DNA of 64,000 bases, taken from positions 17,962,607-18,026,606 of the forward strand of contig CM043877.1 in the NCBI GenBank assembly GCA_023846275.1, in the 5' to 3' direction. The DNA is from Vanilla planifolia (taxonomy: Eukaryota > Streptophyta > Magnoliopsida > Asparagales > Orchidaceae). Below, in pieces: positions 50,515 to 62,926 of this stretch (positions are counted from its first letter, which is position 1; every line of letters starts with the position of its first letter). The notes beneath the pieces were generated by a model. That model did no database searches. It saw only the letters and a program-made list of their open reading frames with translations, and was not told where the DNA came from. A program made the translations under genes and the position numbers.

Positions 50515-50900
50515 ATGATATGATTGTATACTTTATTCTTTAGTATTATGATATGATCATGACATGAGAACTTAACTAAGTAATGATGGGATACTTCACT
50601 CTCTAGTGTCATGCATGCTTAGAGATTAGACTTCGACATATCAAAAGCCTTTTTTCCTATCAGCATAAAATGTTAGCAAGTGCGATGATTTATTCACCCC
50701 TAGTATCATAGGCACTTAAAGATGGGGCTTCGATATATTAAAGGCCTCGTTTCCAACCAACACTAGATATTAGTAATAAAGATGGCTATGTGATAAGGTA
50801 GTTCACCCCTTAGTGTCATGGTATGATCGTAGTATGTCAAAGGTCAAGATTTAATCATGATGAGATATAATATGTGTGATTCCTAAGAATCATAATAGAT
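50515..50900 (+). repeat. About 100-bp tandem repeat in a gypsy LTR
   Basis: Modules beginning ttcact(c/-)...ctagtgtcatg start at 50594, 50693 and 50802, with a weaker one near 50529. Each runs through a cttcga(c/t)ata t(c/t)aaa(a/g)g stretch. The position after an A-rich tract mirrors the 139-bp duplicated module in the 9-18 kb LTR family. Confidence 0.65.
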
Positions 50901-53900
50901 GTTATAGAGTGGATGTGGACCCAAAAGAGAATAAAAATATAAAAGTGAAAAATAAATAATAAAATATAAAATAAAATCAAATATAAAAAGAAAAGTATGT
51001 CACACTATTATTATATAATAGTATATACTTGAGTTAAATGAATATAATATGAATATATTGATATTATGTTATTATTCATAGATTTGTCATGCATAGTTCT
51101 ATTCATTGCCCCATTTTTTATTCATAATATTACTATCTTTTTTATAATACTTTATTATATGTATGTAATTGTTTATTTACTAAACATGTCTTGTTTATTT
51201 TTTTTCTTATATTATAGGTTCAAATTTTGACACTCATAGTGTTAAGAATCCTTAAATGATAATTTTGGACCTTAAAATAAGAAACTTTCTATTTGTGAGC
51301 GTGAGAGCGATAAACATTGTATGTGAGGGTAATTATATTTTATTTATTTCAAACTGCTGTATCAACATCTTGTTTGAGTTTTTAATATTTTTATAGTTGT
51401 ATTTTTTTTTTTATACTACTTCTTTTAGTTATATTGACGTTAAGTATTAGAATAGTATAGTTTCATCACTCTTATTTGTTTAATCTTAATACCCTCAGTG
51501 TTTTATGTTGTTAATCTGAGTTTTAACCTAGCACATTAGTATTATTACCATATTTTTATCGAACTTTTAGATTATGTTAGGGAAGAAGCGAAAATGATAA
51601 TAACAAAATCTCACTCAAACTCCAAGGACATATTTACTGTTAGAAACAGGACTCTAAGAAGTTCGATAACATTAATAGAATTGACAAATAGATTCATGTC
51701 AACAATAACTAGGAGTTACCCAAATGAGCAACAAAAAACCTCAAAATAGCCATCAAAATTTATCAAGATTTAAAATAAATTATGAGAAGAAATTCTTAAT
51801 AAAATTAAGGTAACCTATGTTAGGCGAATAGGTTCCCAATTTTCTCATGATGAGTATATTTTCCTACCTCCATTAGGCAGCATAACTTCAACATCCAACA
51901 TTAAAGGGTGTCTTTTGATTCCTTATGTACTTTAAAAAAGGGGAATCACAAAATATATTATAAATTTAAATATGAAAAGAAAAAATAAAATTTAATTTCT
52001 CACACAGTTTATTTATGAGTTTTGCCTTGAATGAATTTACAAATAATTTTGAATTATCTAAATTTTTCAAAAAAAAAGAAAATTCCGTAATAAATTAATT
52101 TGTTTTCATTTAAATAAAATTAAAAAACCATAATTGTCTAATTTTTAATTTATTGCTTCCATAACAACAATTTTAACATAGTGCTGCTTCTGAAATTAGA
52201 AATTAATGGTATTTAATACGTCTCAGTTCAAAGGTAATTTTTAAAAATAATCATTACAAATATTTAAAATTTATTAATACTGTTTTTGTTTTTTTTTTAT
52301 TTTTATTTTGTTCGCTAGGCTGATAGGTCCCATTTGAGATCCGAGATGTTCAGTCTCAACTAACGTTATGTTCACGGCAATCTTGTGTGGCCCAGCCGCA
52401 CTTTTGTGCCGTCGTTTTGAGTACCAATGGTGTTATTTGCTTCCGTCCATAATTATTTTTTTTTCGTGTGACGTCTCTTTCATAATTGAAGAGAAATGGA
52501 ACACAAATCTTAATCGCAGATATTAATGAATTCTATTTTTTTAAATATATTTTTAAGTAGAAAATACAGATGTTGAGAATGTATTAAATTCGTTTATCCA
52601 TTAAAAGTCATGATAATGGAAACACAGAAAACTTCAAAAATATTTTTAAATTCTGGAAATGTGAAACGCGTGGTTGACTTGGTCGCCTCAAGACTGCAGT
52701 TTTGAACCACATCTTTTCTCGGATTAAAGGAAAAAAAAGTTAAAAAGGGGGAAAATAAAACAAAAGTAAAAAAAATGGAAAATAGACTTTTAAGTTGATA
52801 TCCCCAGAAAGGCTTTTGCGGTTCGAAACGCAATATTGAGATTTAAAACATTATAGTTGTTTGGCTTGTGGTTTGGAAGAACTTAAATAGAAGTTTCTTG
52901 GAGGGGGCCCTATTCTTGCTATTTTAGAACTTGAGTTAGAGAGTGCATAATTGTTAACAAGTCAAATATTTCAAATAATATATGATAAATTATTTTAAAA
53001 TTTATGTGACAATAGGTGTTATAAAATTGAATGAGTTTTTTTTATCATATTTTATTTTAGTATTATTTGTGAAAAAAAAATCTTATGATGTTACTAAAAT
53101 TTCATTTTCAACTAATTTTACAAGCTAAGACCTTTAGGAATGTTGTTTTATTTGTTATAAAAAGGTTTTCATGGTAAGCATATCATCATATATTATTTTA
53201 ATATTATTTTTTTAATAAAATATCCTTTCTCTTTCTACTTATTTTTAAATTGCAATCTTTTTTATTTTTTTGTCATTGATAAAAATACCAAGGATAAATT
53301 AAAAAAAATTATTAACATGTGCTCATCATGAGAGAATATTTACTATTAACAATTTTCATAAGAGATTTTACATTGATAAATTATCTTGATAAACTAAAAT
53401 CATTATTTAAAAAAATGCTATTATGACTCTTGAAAACTTGTTTTCTTAACTTTATTCTATTTTGTTGATCTTGAGTTTGGGTATCATACTATTCAACAAT
53501 AAATTTTAAATTGTTTTATATCATATCAACATATTGATGCAATAGTTAAAATCCATAAAAAGTGAACTTCAACTATCATAAATATTACATGTGAATGAAT
53601 AAGCTTAATAAAACCATTTGATTGTATTTTGTATCATAGTTTTAAAGAAAATAAGCAAAATGACAAATAGTTTTGAAGGATATGAATTTGAATAAGAGAT
53701 AATAAAATAAAAATCATTCTAATGATATAAGTAGACATAAATATAATTATAAATACATATAATGTTTACAACCTTTGTGTGATGCATTTGGTATATGTTT
53801 TTATCATTTAGTTATTTTAATATAACAAAATGAATATATATTTAATATTATATAATTTAAAATTAATTATTGATATGCATCTCATTAATTTAAATAATAA

Positions 53901-56744
53901 ATAAAACAAATATTATCAAAATTATATTTAAAAAGTTAAGATTTGTAGTGAAAACATAAAGAACAAAAAAATAAAAATGGAGTTGCACTCCTCTCTAATG
54001 TTGGTTAAGGCATGATACAATTACTATTGTCATTGTTTTGACATAAATAAAGCTCTATCATGATGATTTGTGATTATGATCAATTCTAATCATTACTATT
54101 TATTTAATGATGAGACAATTATTTATACTTTAAATCACTATGTTTTTATAATTTTTGTTGTCACTTCAAAGAACTGTGTGTCATAATTTATTATAGTGAT
54201 TGAATGCTTGTGAATAACATAATACTTTTATAGCTATTTTAGTCATCTATATTGTATTGACAACTACCCTTCTTTATTTTAGTTAAGGATTAGTGATTTG
54301 TCACACCAAATTTTTTAAGAAAATGATATTTTTTAGTGTGTTTTAAACATGATAATAATAACTTCCCAGGAAATGAAGTAAGAGAAATTCACATAAAAGA
54401 AACTTTTTTTTTTCTGGATTTTAAGCAATTATATAAAAAGCTTTTCATTAAAAAAATTCTAATCAAAAGTTTTTTTAACTAAATAATAATATAAGAATTA
54501 CCTTTTTTTTATTCACATAATTCATTTTTTAATTTGTTTTTTAAAGAAAAAAGTTTTTTTTTTAAATGCTCTATTGAACAAAACTAAATGACCTCATTTC
54601 AATATAATATTTGTTCCACAAGAGAAGCAATGAGCCAACGAAAATCCTGGTTAATAAATTTCATGTTAAGAGAGACTTAGTCAATGAGCAAACTTTAATA
54701 ACCCATGAATAGACAACTAATTGGTTCAAATACAAACCACTATGAGTAACAGTAGAGAACCCTTAATATTGTTGGAGCTAAATAATTGAGCAAGAAGTAT
54801 TGCCTTGATTGATGCACATAATTAAATATAAGACAGAAAAATAATTTCCAAACTCTTAAAGCATAATATCATAAGAAAAATATAATTCAAAGTGATAGAA
54901 AGTTCATTTGTTATCCTTTAGGTGTTATTTATAATCAAGAGAAAATTAACTTATGCAAAAGAAAAATAAATTAATTTTTTATAATATTTTAACTTATTTA
55001 GATGATTTGATTTTTAAAATTTTTGAATTTTTTGAAAGATCTAAAAACATTATGGTTAAAATTCCACTATGATTAACTGTTATTAAGAAAATCAAGTTTC
55101 AACAAAATTGATTTTATGTTTTATATAACCATTATTTTTTATTTTAAATTTTAAATTTACCTTAAATATGATATAATATTTTTTGTTTTCAAAACTATCA
55201 AAAGTTTGAAAACTACATTTCACTAGTATAATTTCAAAAATGTCTCTCTCATAGGTCCTAAAAATTAGTACCATTTATAAATTTAATTAGATGAGATTTA
55301 TACATTTTGAAAAATAACAACATAATAATCATAATTTTTTACATAACTTTTTCATATGATGTCTATGGAAGGAGCGTCATGAATATCTAAGATACCCATA
55401 AAATCAACCCGATCAGGTTAAGCTTTGATTAGCCATCGAGATAAGAAACAACAAGCATAATAATAACATGACCACATAACCTTAATAGACTATGAGCAAT
55501 ATTTTTCAATCATCTCACAAAAGTTGTTTCAAGTTTCAAAAAAAATATTTTTTAATAAAAATATTTTCTTCGAATATTTTTTAAAATTTATCTTTTAACA
55601 CAACATATTATCGCTTTGAACATAAATATGAGATATAATCGACCGAATGATTCAAACGATAAAAAGATAATTTCCCTCAATTCTCGTTAAATTAAATTTA
55701 GTGGAGCAATTAATAAAAAAAAAAGCACTCATATAGTCCTTTTCAACGCTTTTTTCCCTACCTTCACCGTCAACGTTATCCAAAGCCAAAGTTATTCCGT
55801 CCAACGCCAATCATGGTGATTAGCCATCTAATAATTAAGATTATCAGTTTTGAATTCAAATGTAATCTTTTTAGTTGTAAAACGATAATTTCTCTTTTAA
55901 TATGTTTAATTTAATTTTGTTATATATATATATATAAACAGTGAAAATATATCAAGGTGAAAAATTTCATCAAACGAGATCACCTTCAAATGTTTGAATT
56001 AAAACAAGATAATAAAGGCTTAGATAAATAAAGGTCCAAAATGTAAAGTTGTGCTCCAAAAGCGGCTTTGGTGACATCCCACTGATAACAGGTCGAAGTC
56101 GTGGAGGCTAAACTATGAAGCCACCCAAAACAATAGCTGAACTTGTGGCTCGAACCGAATCATTTCATCCGTGGAGTCCACCATATACATTTTGATACTT
56201 ATCCGCACACATTCATTAAACTTCAAATCCACTCCTTTTAGGCTATGACTTGAGAATCATTGGCTTCGCTGTTCTAAAAGCAGAAATTTCGCTTTATGTG
56301 GTGAACTCCACAGCCTCGTTACGATTAATATACATGTAGATTTTATTTTGTAAAAAGATATTTTATATAAATAAATTTATAAACTTTACTCCATAATGTT
56401 TGATGATTTAATATTGAAAATAAAAAAATGATTTTCATTAAACAAATATATTTATGATTTATCATAAAAAAATGAAACCAAACGTTTTTATTCATAAAAT
56501 AATATAATTAACTCTTTAATAAAAAAAATTACAAAACAAATACATCTTAATAGTTAAATTATGAAAGACACAATTTTGTAATAATTAATAACAACAATAC
56601 TCCAAATTATTCTAAGCATACAGATCAAGCGAGCGGCATACACGTGTAAGTGAGGGCTCGGTCGTCTCTGGATTAGGCTCTGGATAAGGCCGGGGCAACC
56701 CGGTGGGCCGCGGAGCACGTAGCCTTACCGGCGATGGACGACAT
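50901..56744. other. AT-rich low-copy intergenic sequence and D14 3' flank
   Basis: No gene is recognised on either strand. Somewhat GC-richer patches lie at about 52315-52480, 52660-52830 and 55740-56330, without domains; the 79-codon frame at 52594-52833 shows nothing familiar. 56560-56744 is the D14 3' flank, partly GC-rich next to the stop codon. Confidence 0.5.
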
Positions 56745-57658
56745 TTAAGTGCGCATGATTGCACGGCGGATGACGGGGGCCAGGAGAGCGGGAGCAGAGA
56801 GATGGGGGAGATGGCCCTCGGTGTGGAGGATCTCGATGGTGGTGCGGCCGCCGAGATGGGCTTTGAGATGAGTGGCGACGGAGAGCGGGACGGAAACGTC
56901 GCGTGCGGTTTGTACGATGCAGCACGGCACGCGCACGAGGCCAAGCACGCCACGAAGGTCGCTGTTGAAGACCGTCCTCGAAACGAAGAGGGAGATGTCC
57001 GGCCGCATGTTGAACAACGTCCTGCTGAACTCCCGTACGGCAGCCGGAACGTCAGCCCCCACAGAGAGCGGTGCGAATCCCCTCACCCACGCCTCGTAGT
57101 TGCACTCCATCGCCTCGAACACCCGCTCGATTTCCCCCCGCTCGAATCCACCATGGTAATCCCCGTCGTTCAGAAACCTAAAACCCCCAAATCGATCAGC
57201 TCAAGAATACGATTGGATCGGAATCACTGCAGAAATTACCGAGGGGAGGCGCCGATGAGGACAAGTTTGAGGAAGAGGTCCGGCCGGCGGATGGAGGCGA
57301 GGACGCCGATCATAGCGGAGACAGAGTGGCCGACGAAGAAGCAGCGATCGACTCCGAGGGATTCGAGGATGAGTAGCAGGTCGTCGACGTAGGCGTCGAG
57401 GGTTGTGTAGCGGCGGAAGTCGAAGTGGTCCGGATTGACGCTGCCAGCGCAGACAAGATCGTAGAGAACTATACGGTGATCGCGCTGAAGGTAGGGGACG
57501 ATCCGATTCCATGCCGATTGGTCCGTGCCGAATCCGTGAGAAAGCACTACCACTTTCTCTCCGTTCCCAACAACTCTCACGTTAAGAATCTCAAGCAGCT
57601 TTCTACCTTCCGCCAAACTTCCGGTGTCTGCGTCGTCGTCGGTGGAGTTCCCCCGCAT
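56745..57658 (-). CDS. D14: DWARF14 strigolactone receptor/hydrolase (two exons)
   Basis: An alpha/beta-hydrolase that binds and hydrolyses strigolactones in nucleus and cytosol, then recruits the F-box protein D3/MAX2 to degrade D53/SMXL repressors of shoot branching (family knowledge). Exon 1 is 57658-57240 and exon 2 is 57177-56745; the joined frame gives 283 residues. Seen in the translation: [10 protein letters not shown] at about 41-50 (oxyanion-loop region), nucleophile S112 in GHSVSAM, D233 in TARDVSVP and H262 in EGHLPHL. Each sits 15 residues after Arabidopsis S97/D218/H247, so the N terminus is about 15 residues longer and acidic. [18 protein letters not shown] matches D14 rather than KAI2, which reads more like MGAGTTNPDYF. 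The start is the first ATG in frame with the conserved core; no later Met precedes the HG loop. No stop or frameshift is visible, so it is likely functional. It is the only intact gene here, standing between TE-rich blocks. DLK2 is the main alternative but fits less well. Confidence 0.95.
57178..57239 (-). other. D14: D14 intron (62 bp, GT-AG, phase 2)
   Basis: On the minus strand exon 1 ends ...CCCCTCG, the intron runs GTAATTTC...GGTTTTAG, and exon 2 starts GTTTCTGAAC. The split Arg140 codon (CG|G) restores ASPRFLND, a block conserved in D14 proteins. Single introns at this site are usual for D14/KAI2 genes. Without splicing, the exon 1 frame reaches a TAA just inside the intron. Confidence 0.93.
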
Positions 57659-57760
57659 TTCTCCTTCGTTTTCGTCTCCCGTGTCTCTCTTAGAACTGTG
57701 AGCTTGTAGCGTTGGATTAGGCCGTTTTATTTTATTGTCCCATTAGGATTTAGTTGTTGA

Positions 57761-57771
57761 TTTATTTATAA
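57761..57771 (-). promoter_or_regulatory. Putative D14 TATA element
   Basis: The minus strand reads TTATAAATAAA about 105 nt upstream of the D14 ATG. It is the best TATA-like match just before the GC-rich exon, and position and sequence fit a core promoter with a short leader. The local sequence is AT-rich, so a chance match is possible. Confidence 0.5.
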
Positions 57772-58680
57772 CTCCTTTGTTTTTTGCATTTATGTTCTGT
57801 TTATTGTTTTTTTCAGAAGAGATAGGATATCAGCTAGAGACAACCGTTCGATGTAGACTGGATTGTACAGTAGTGATTGAGAATAGTGAATTTTTGTGGC
57901 AGTAGTGGTCCAAGGAAAATTGGTTGCTATTTAGCCGTTGGATTTTGCAAAATATTATATAATATTCATAAATATCTCTGGAATGAAAAAAAAAAATATT
58001 GTTAAACGTTATTATTATCATCTAACAACTTCAGATATTTTTCTTATTTTTTTGGTTGAATGCTATCTAAAAATTGAATAATATTTTGTTATACTTTTAT
58101 CACAATGTCATTTTTAATAATAAAAATTTATAATTATAATAAGATATTTAATTACATCATAAAAAAATCATTAACATCAATAGAAAAAAAAACAATGCAT
58201 GACAAGTCATTAAGGTATTTTCAAGACGATAAATTTACACTTTTCAGTGCAAGTGTTTATTATAAAATTTTTGGATTAGGTTAAATCTTAAATCCTAAAT
58301 ATGACATATTAATTTCATTAATATATACACATACATATAAGTAAAAATATCTTAAATCTTAGTTTAAAATTTGATTATATATGTCATTTTTGACATATAT
58401 GATCATATCTATTTTTTTTAGTTATTATGATATTTCTTGATTTGGATAGAGGTTAGAAAATAAATATTATCTAATATTGCAGTTAAGGGATATATTTTTT
58501 TTAGTTTTTTTTGTAGTTTTTTATTATGAAATTTTATCTTTTTTATAGTAAATTTTTATTATTTTTTTCTTTGGATATAATCCAAACTTTTGGATAATTA
58601 ACTAAAATTATTTTATTTTTTCTTATGTATGATTAATTTTCTTTTTTATTTGATATTTACATAGAAAATTAATAACAAAA
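57772..58680. other. AT-rich D14 upstream region
   Basis: Distal promoter or intergenic sequence. No gene or TE motif is recognised before copia gag-like sequence begins near 58680. Confidence 0.5.
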
Positions 58681-61471
58681 CAATGGTTTACCATGGATTT
58701 AGTTACAAAGTAAGGAAGATGTTAGATATATCAATATTGAGAAGTTTATTAGAAATAGTGATTTTAGTTTCTAGTGTTTCAAGATATGCTCATTAAAACA
58801 GTAAGATATTTGAATATCTTTATCTGAAACACCTAATATGATGAATATTACCAATGTTCATTGGGCAAGACGAGAAAACGCACTTGTCAATTTTGCTTTG
58901 TTTAGCAATTTAAGTAATTTATGAAGTTGTAGATGAATAAATTATAACAAGTTTATGGTGATAGTTAGAGGGCCTTTTATAATACAATATCTAAAAAATT
59001 GATTGTTGAAATAACATTTATTTTCTCTCTCTATAAAGAAAGGTATTATCTAAAAGGATATTTAGAGTTAAATTTTATCTCAATATATCATAGAGATATT
59101 GATGTCAATATGAAAGATGGTGATGCTAATATTATTTTATTAATTTATTTAACAATATCATAAGAGAATTTTATAAATTTTTGCATAATAAAAAAAGATC
59201 ACATTATCTTAAAAAAGTTATGTGTAGCCTTCATACATGAGAACTTTGACTTCTTCATGTATTTGGAGGTGGTGGAGATAGTTAGTAATTATGTTGGTCC
59301 TTACTAATTTTCATAAAGACAAGTCAATAAAAGTAAGACGAAAAAATTGTTAAAAGTGTGTTAAAAATATAAGAAACAAAGATATTGGAAGAATAATTAT
59401 TCAAAGAAGAAGAAGAAAACATAATTCAATTATTACAATTGTGTGTGAATATGTTTCTTCAAAAATAGAGTTGATACTATATGTTGTTAATCATTAACAT
59501 CCATCAAATAAATGGATGTTAGAAAATAGTTGCTTGTGTCATATGTGTTTGAAAGAACTTGGCTTCAACATATGAGAAGAAAGTTCAAGGACATTTTTAC
59601 CAAAAAATAATGCACTTTGTAAAGTAGTTGGCATTAATTATATTTAGATAAAAGTGCATGAAAATATTGTCAAGACTCTTAAAAATATTTAACGTATTCC
59701 AAAACTAAATAAAAAGTTGATATCTTTGGGTGCCATGAATTATAAGACTTTAAATAAAGTGTTGTTGGTGAAGCCTGATAAATCAATAAAGGAGCTATAG
59801 TGGTTATGAAGGGTGCCAAATAAAGTAATTTATATACTCGATAGGATTTCACAATGATAGGTTCAATATCAATGTCATCTTATTCTAAAAATGTTCAATC
59901 AAATTAGAACAAATTATAGCAATGTCACTTGAGTATATGAGTGAGAGGGTAGTATTAATTTTTAGTAATCAAGGTTTTCTTAAAAGACAAAAAAGAACAT
60001 TTTTGTCAATATTGGTTTTTTTGAAAGTAGTATCAAACCAAATTTCTTAAAACAATTTATAATGCAAATGCTACATTAGATTATGTTCATTTAAATTGCA
60101 ATGATCCTTCTCATGTTTTATTTCTTAGAGGTATTATATATTTTTTATTACTAATGATTATTCAAGAATAACTTAAGTATTCATAATGAAACACAAACTT
60201 GAGGCTTTCAAAATTTTCAAGAAATGAAATATTCTAGTTGAGAATAAAAAAGAAAAGAAAACTAAATTCTTTTGAATTAATAATGGGTTAGAATTTTGTT
60301 CTAAAGAATTTAGTTAGATTTATAGGGATGAAAATATTTTTTAACACTATATTGTTAGAGATACTATACAACAAAATAGTTTAATAGAAAAGATGAATAA
60401 AACATAATTGGAGAGAGCTTAATGCATGCTCTCAAATGAAAGTCTAAAAAAGAGTTTTAGAGCTATAACAATCATTATAATTTATTATTTGGAGAATCAT
60501 TCTCTAAACACTGTCACATACTATAAAAAGCTTAAGAAGGTATGGTTTGAAAAACCTACTGATTATTTAATTCTTAAAATATTTGGTTGTTTACTTACTA
60601 TGATATTAATAAAGTTAAATTAAAACTTAGAACAAAGAAAATAATATTTATGGGATATAAAATTAGAGTAAAATGGTATAAAATATGATTTTCAACTAAA
60701 AAGAAGTTATTCTTAACAAAAATATTACATTTCATGAAAACTATATATTTTACCTAAGTTTAGAATTACATGTTCAAAAAATGTTAGATGATGTCTCCAT
60801 ATATGCAAAATTTGAAAAGACTTTGAGCTATAGTCATAGTGATGATTTACCATTAGCTAATAAGGCTATAGAATGAGTCTTATAACAATCTAAAAGATAT
60901 ACATGCATAAATACACATTATTATTATTGATTGATCTCATAGACAAATTAACCTTCTTCAAAGATGTGGGTTTGAAGACTTGATAGCTCATGCTTTGTAG
61001 ATGACTAAACAAGTGTAATCTCTAAAACCCTCATCTTACAAAGAAATTATTACAGTGACTTAATCTACTTTTTACTTTCTATATGTGTTGACATGGAATC
61101 TTTTTACGAAAATAAAACATAGGAACTTATCATATTTCTCAAGAGGAAGAGCATTGTTAGGTATCTTTAAATGAAAGATTGGACTATTAGGTGTTGATAG
61201 AATAATATATAAGGCTCATCTAGTTGCTAAAGGTTATAATTAAAAGAAACATGTCGATTACAATGAAACTTTCTCACCTATTATAAAAAAACCTCTATTC
61301 TAATACTATTAACATTAGTAGCATATCAAGTGTTGGAGCTAGAGCAGCTCAATGTGAAAACAACTTTCCTACATGAAGAGTTTAAGGAGGACATCTTTAT
61401 GAGCCAAATAAAGAAATTTATGATAATGGATAAACAATATCATCATTACAAACTACAAAAGCAATTATATG
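58680..61471 (+). pseudogene. Ty1/copia gag-pol remnant
   Basis: Read across frames. A gag-like FNNIIREFYKFLHNKKRSHYL lies near 59150. Gag-pre-integrase: CSCHMC near 59530, NALCKVVGINYI near 59620 and KLISLGAMNYKT near 59715. Integrase: TNDYSRIT*VFIMKHKLEAFKIF near 60150-60220, NNGLEFCSKEF near 60280, then VFGC-like IFGCLLTM near 60580. Reverse transcriptase start: LNVKTTFLHEEFKEDIFM near 61350 (family D-V-K-T-A-F-L-H-G). Roughly twenty stops and shifts. RT ends abruptly near 61470 and runs into an LTR, so the YVDD region, RNase H and PPT are deleted. Confidence 0.85.
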
Positions 61472-61899
61472 TGATTCAATACATTAGGTGCATTAGAAAT
61501 ATCTAATTGAGACTAAGATACAAGAGGCCTCATCTCACCACAAGCTATGGACTTGATCAAAGATAAGGACTCATTATGGGTTCACATAACATTTTTTATT
61601 TAGTATTTTAATTTATTAGTCAATTATAATATGTCATACATAAGACCCATAGATCTATTTGATGTTTTAGTTAATTTTACTTATTTTTACAAACATTTTA
61701 ATCCTTTTATTTTTTATTTTAGAATTTATGTTATTTAAGTATTACTATTGAATGAAATAAGTAGATTATCTTTTTGCTTAGAATCTTATTGTCGAGAAAC
61801 TATGATTTTTTCTTTTGCATGTGGGAACAACTTGGATTATGATCCAGTGATTTTTGGAATATAGTGTAACATCTGAGTTGCGATTCAAGCCCTCCATCA
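61472..61899 (+). repeat. Copia LTR (428 bp), sister of 3988-4421
   Basis: It begins TGATTCAATACATTAGGTGC and ends CCCTCCATCA, aligning end to end with 3988-4421. Unlike that copy it has no PPT in front, but a PBS follows. Confidence 0.75.
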
Positions 61900-61901
61900 A
61901 T

Positions 61902-61913
61902 TGATATTAAAGC
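61902..61913 (+). other. Decayed primer-binding site
   Basis: TGATATTAAAGC, two to three changes from TGGTATCAGAGC/TGGTATCAAAGC, begins three bases after the LTR end. The LTR therefore also has a 5'-LTR context, implying LTR-internal sequence on both sides. Confidence 0.65.
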
Positions 61914-62520
61914 CCATTTGTGATATTCTAACCACTAAAATGATCCTCTTTTACTACCAATCAAGCAGTTCCTTTGATTTCACCATCTCTAATTATAGTT
62001 TTCTATTTTGCTTTCCTCACTTTCTATGCCTTGTTTTGAAATTTTTGCATTTTCATCATATTTAGTCCGTTCAATTGTAATCACTTCCAACACCATCAAG
62101 ATTCTTGAAAAAAAACAATACAAAAAATTTGTTCCCAATTTTTGTGTTGTTAATCGCTATTACATGACACTCGACTGTTGCAAATAACCATGCATAACTT
62201 CTGCTACTCTCAACCCCACTCTTATAGCCTCGTGCATCATGCATAGTGCACCAGTGTGCATAAAGTTCCTTTAACCACACCTTTCTCTCTCTTTCGCTTT
62301 GTGCACGTGTGTCTCTCCATAGGTATGCTTAATAGTTGTGCCTTGACCACCAACGAAGGATTTGCATGAACCCTAAGTCGCCATCTTCACTTCTCTTGTT
62401 TGAATATATGAATTGATTTCCACCTTTGAAAACCTCATACCCAAATGATCAAACCAAGTCTGAGTTGGATAGGCACACACCATATCATGTGTGCGACCAA
62501 ATGTCTATTAAAAAATGAAC

Positions 62521-62525
<5 letters not shown>
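61914..62525 (+). other. Leader-like sequence after the copia LTR
   Basis: Moderately GC-richer sequence with pyrimidine runs (ctttctctctctttcgc, 62281-62297). No domain is recognised; it is probably the untranslated leader of the element, cut off by the next insertion. Confidence 0.4.

Positions 62526-62594
<69 letters not shown>
62526..62594. repeat. (TA)n microsatellite, about 69 bp
   Basis: An uninterrupted TA dinucleotide run lies directly upstream of a copia LTR. The Tyr-Ile frame through it (62445-62639) is not a gene. Confidence 0.95.
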
Positions 62595-62600
<6 letters not shown>

Positions 62601-62615
62601 ATTAGAAAATTAATT

Positions 62616-62887
62616 TGTTATAATCAAAGTTGGTTATGAGTCATATAGCTGATCAATATTGGCTATGATTTATGACTTTATAATGATAATGGTAAAATTT
62701 AGTTAAACCATTATTTGTAGTGGATTAGTTGTTATCAAAGTCTAATTCCAAAAGTTTCTTGTGGCTATATATATGTAGTTGTAACATTATATTGTATGAT
62801 GAAGAAGTGAAGAAGTTTGTTTATTTTTTTCCACCTTGTTCATCTTCTACCTTAAACTCGCATTTTGTTTGGAGTACAATTCTAGCA
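62616..62887 (+). repeat. Short copia 5' LTR (about 272 bp)
   Basis: It begins TGTTATAATCAAAGTTGG and ends near ...ATTCTAGCA, followed by a PBS and gag. The short length suits the Ale/Retrofit type of copia. The right end could be a few bases further on. Confidence 0.6.
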
Positions 62888-62893
62888 ATAAAT

Positions 62894-62905
62894 TGGTATT
62901 AGAGT
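62894..62905 (+). other. Primer-binding site
   Basis: TGGTATTAGAGT matches TGGTATCAGAGC at ten of twelve positions and lies between the LTR and the gag ATG. Confidence 0.75.
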
Positions 62906-62926
62906 GCAGAGAAAGATCTAGTAGAG

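Noticed and set aside
52594..52833. 79-codon minus-strand frame
   Set aside because: Phe-rich translation of A-rich sequence with no recognisable domain, no promoter signal, no splice structure.
56703..57392. 229-codon plus-strand frame
   Set aside because: It is the antisense of the GC-rich D14 exons and runs through the D14 intron; it has no domain. GC-rich genes often leave long open frames on the opposite strand.
62445..62639. 64-codon frame with a Tyr-Ile run
   Set aside because: It is a (TA)n microsatellite read as protein.
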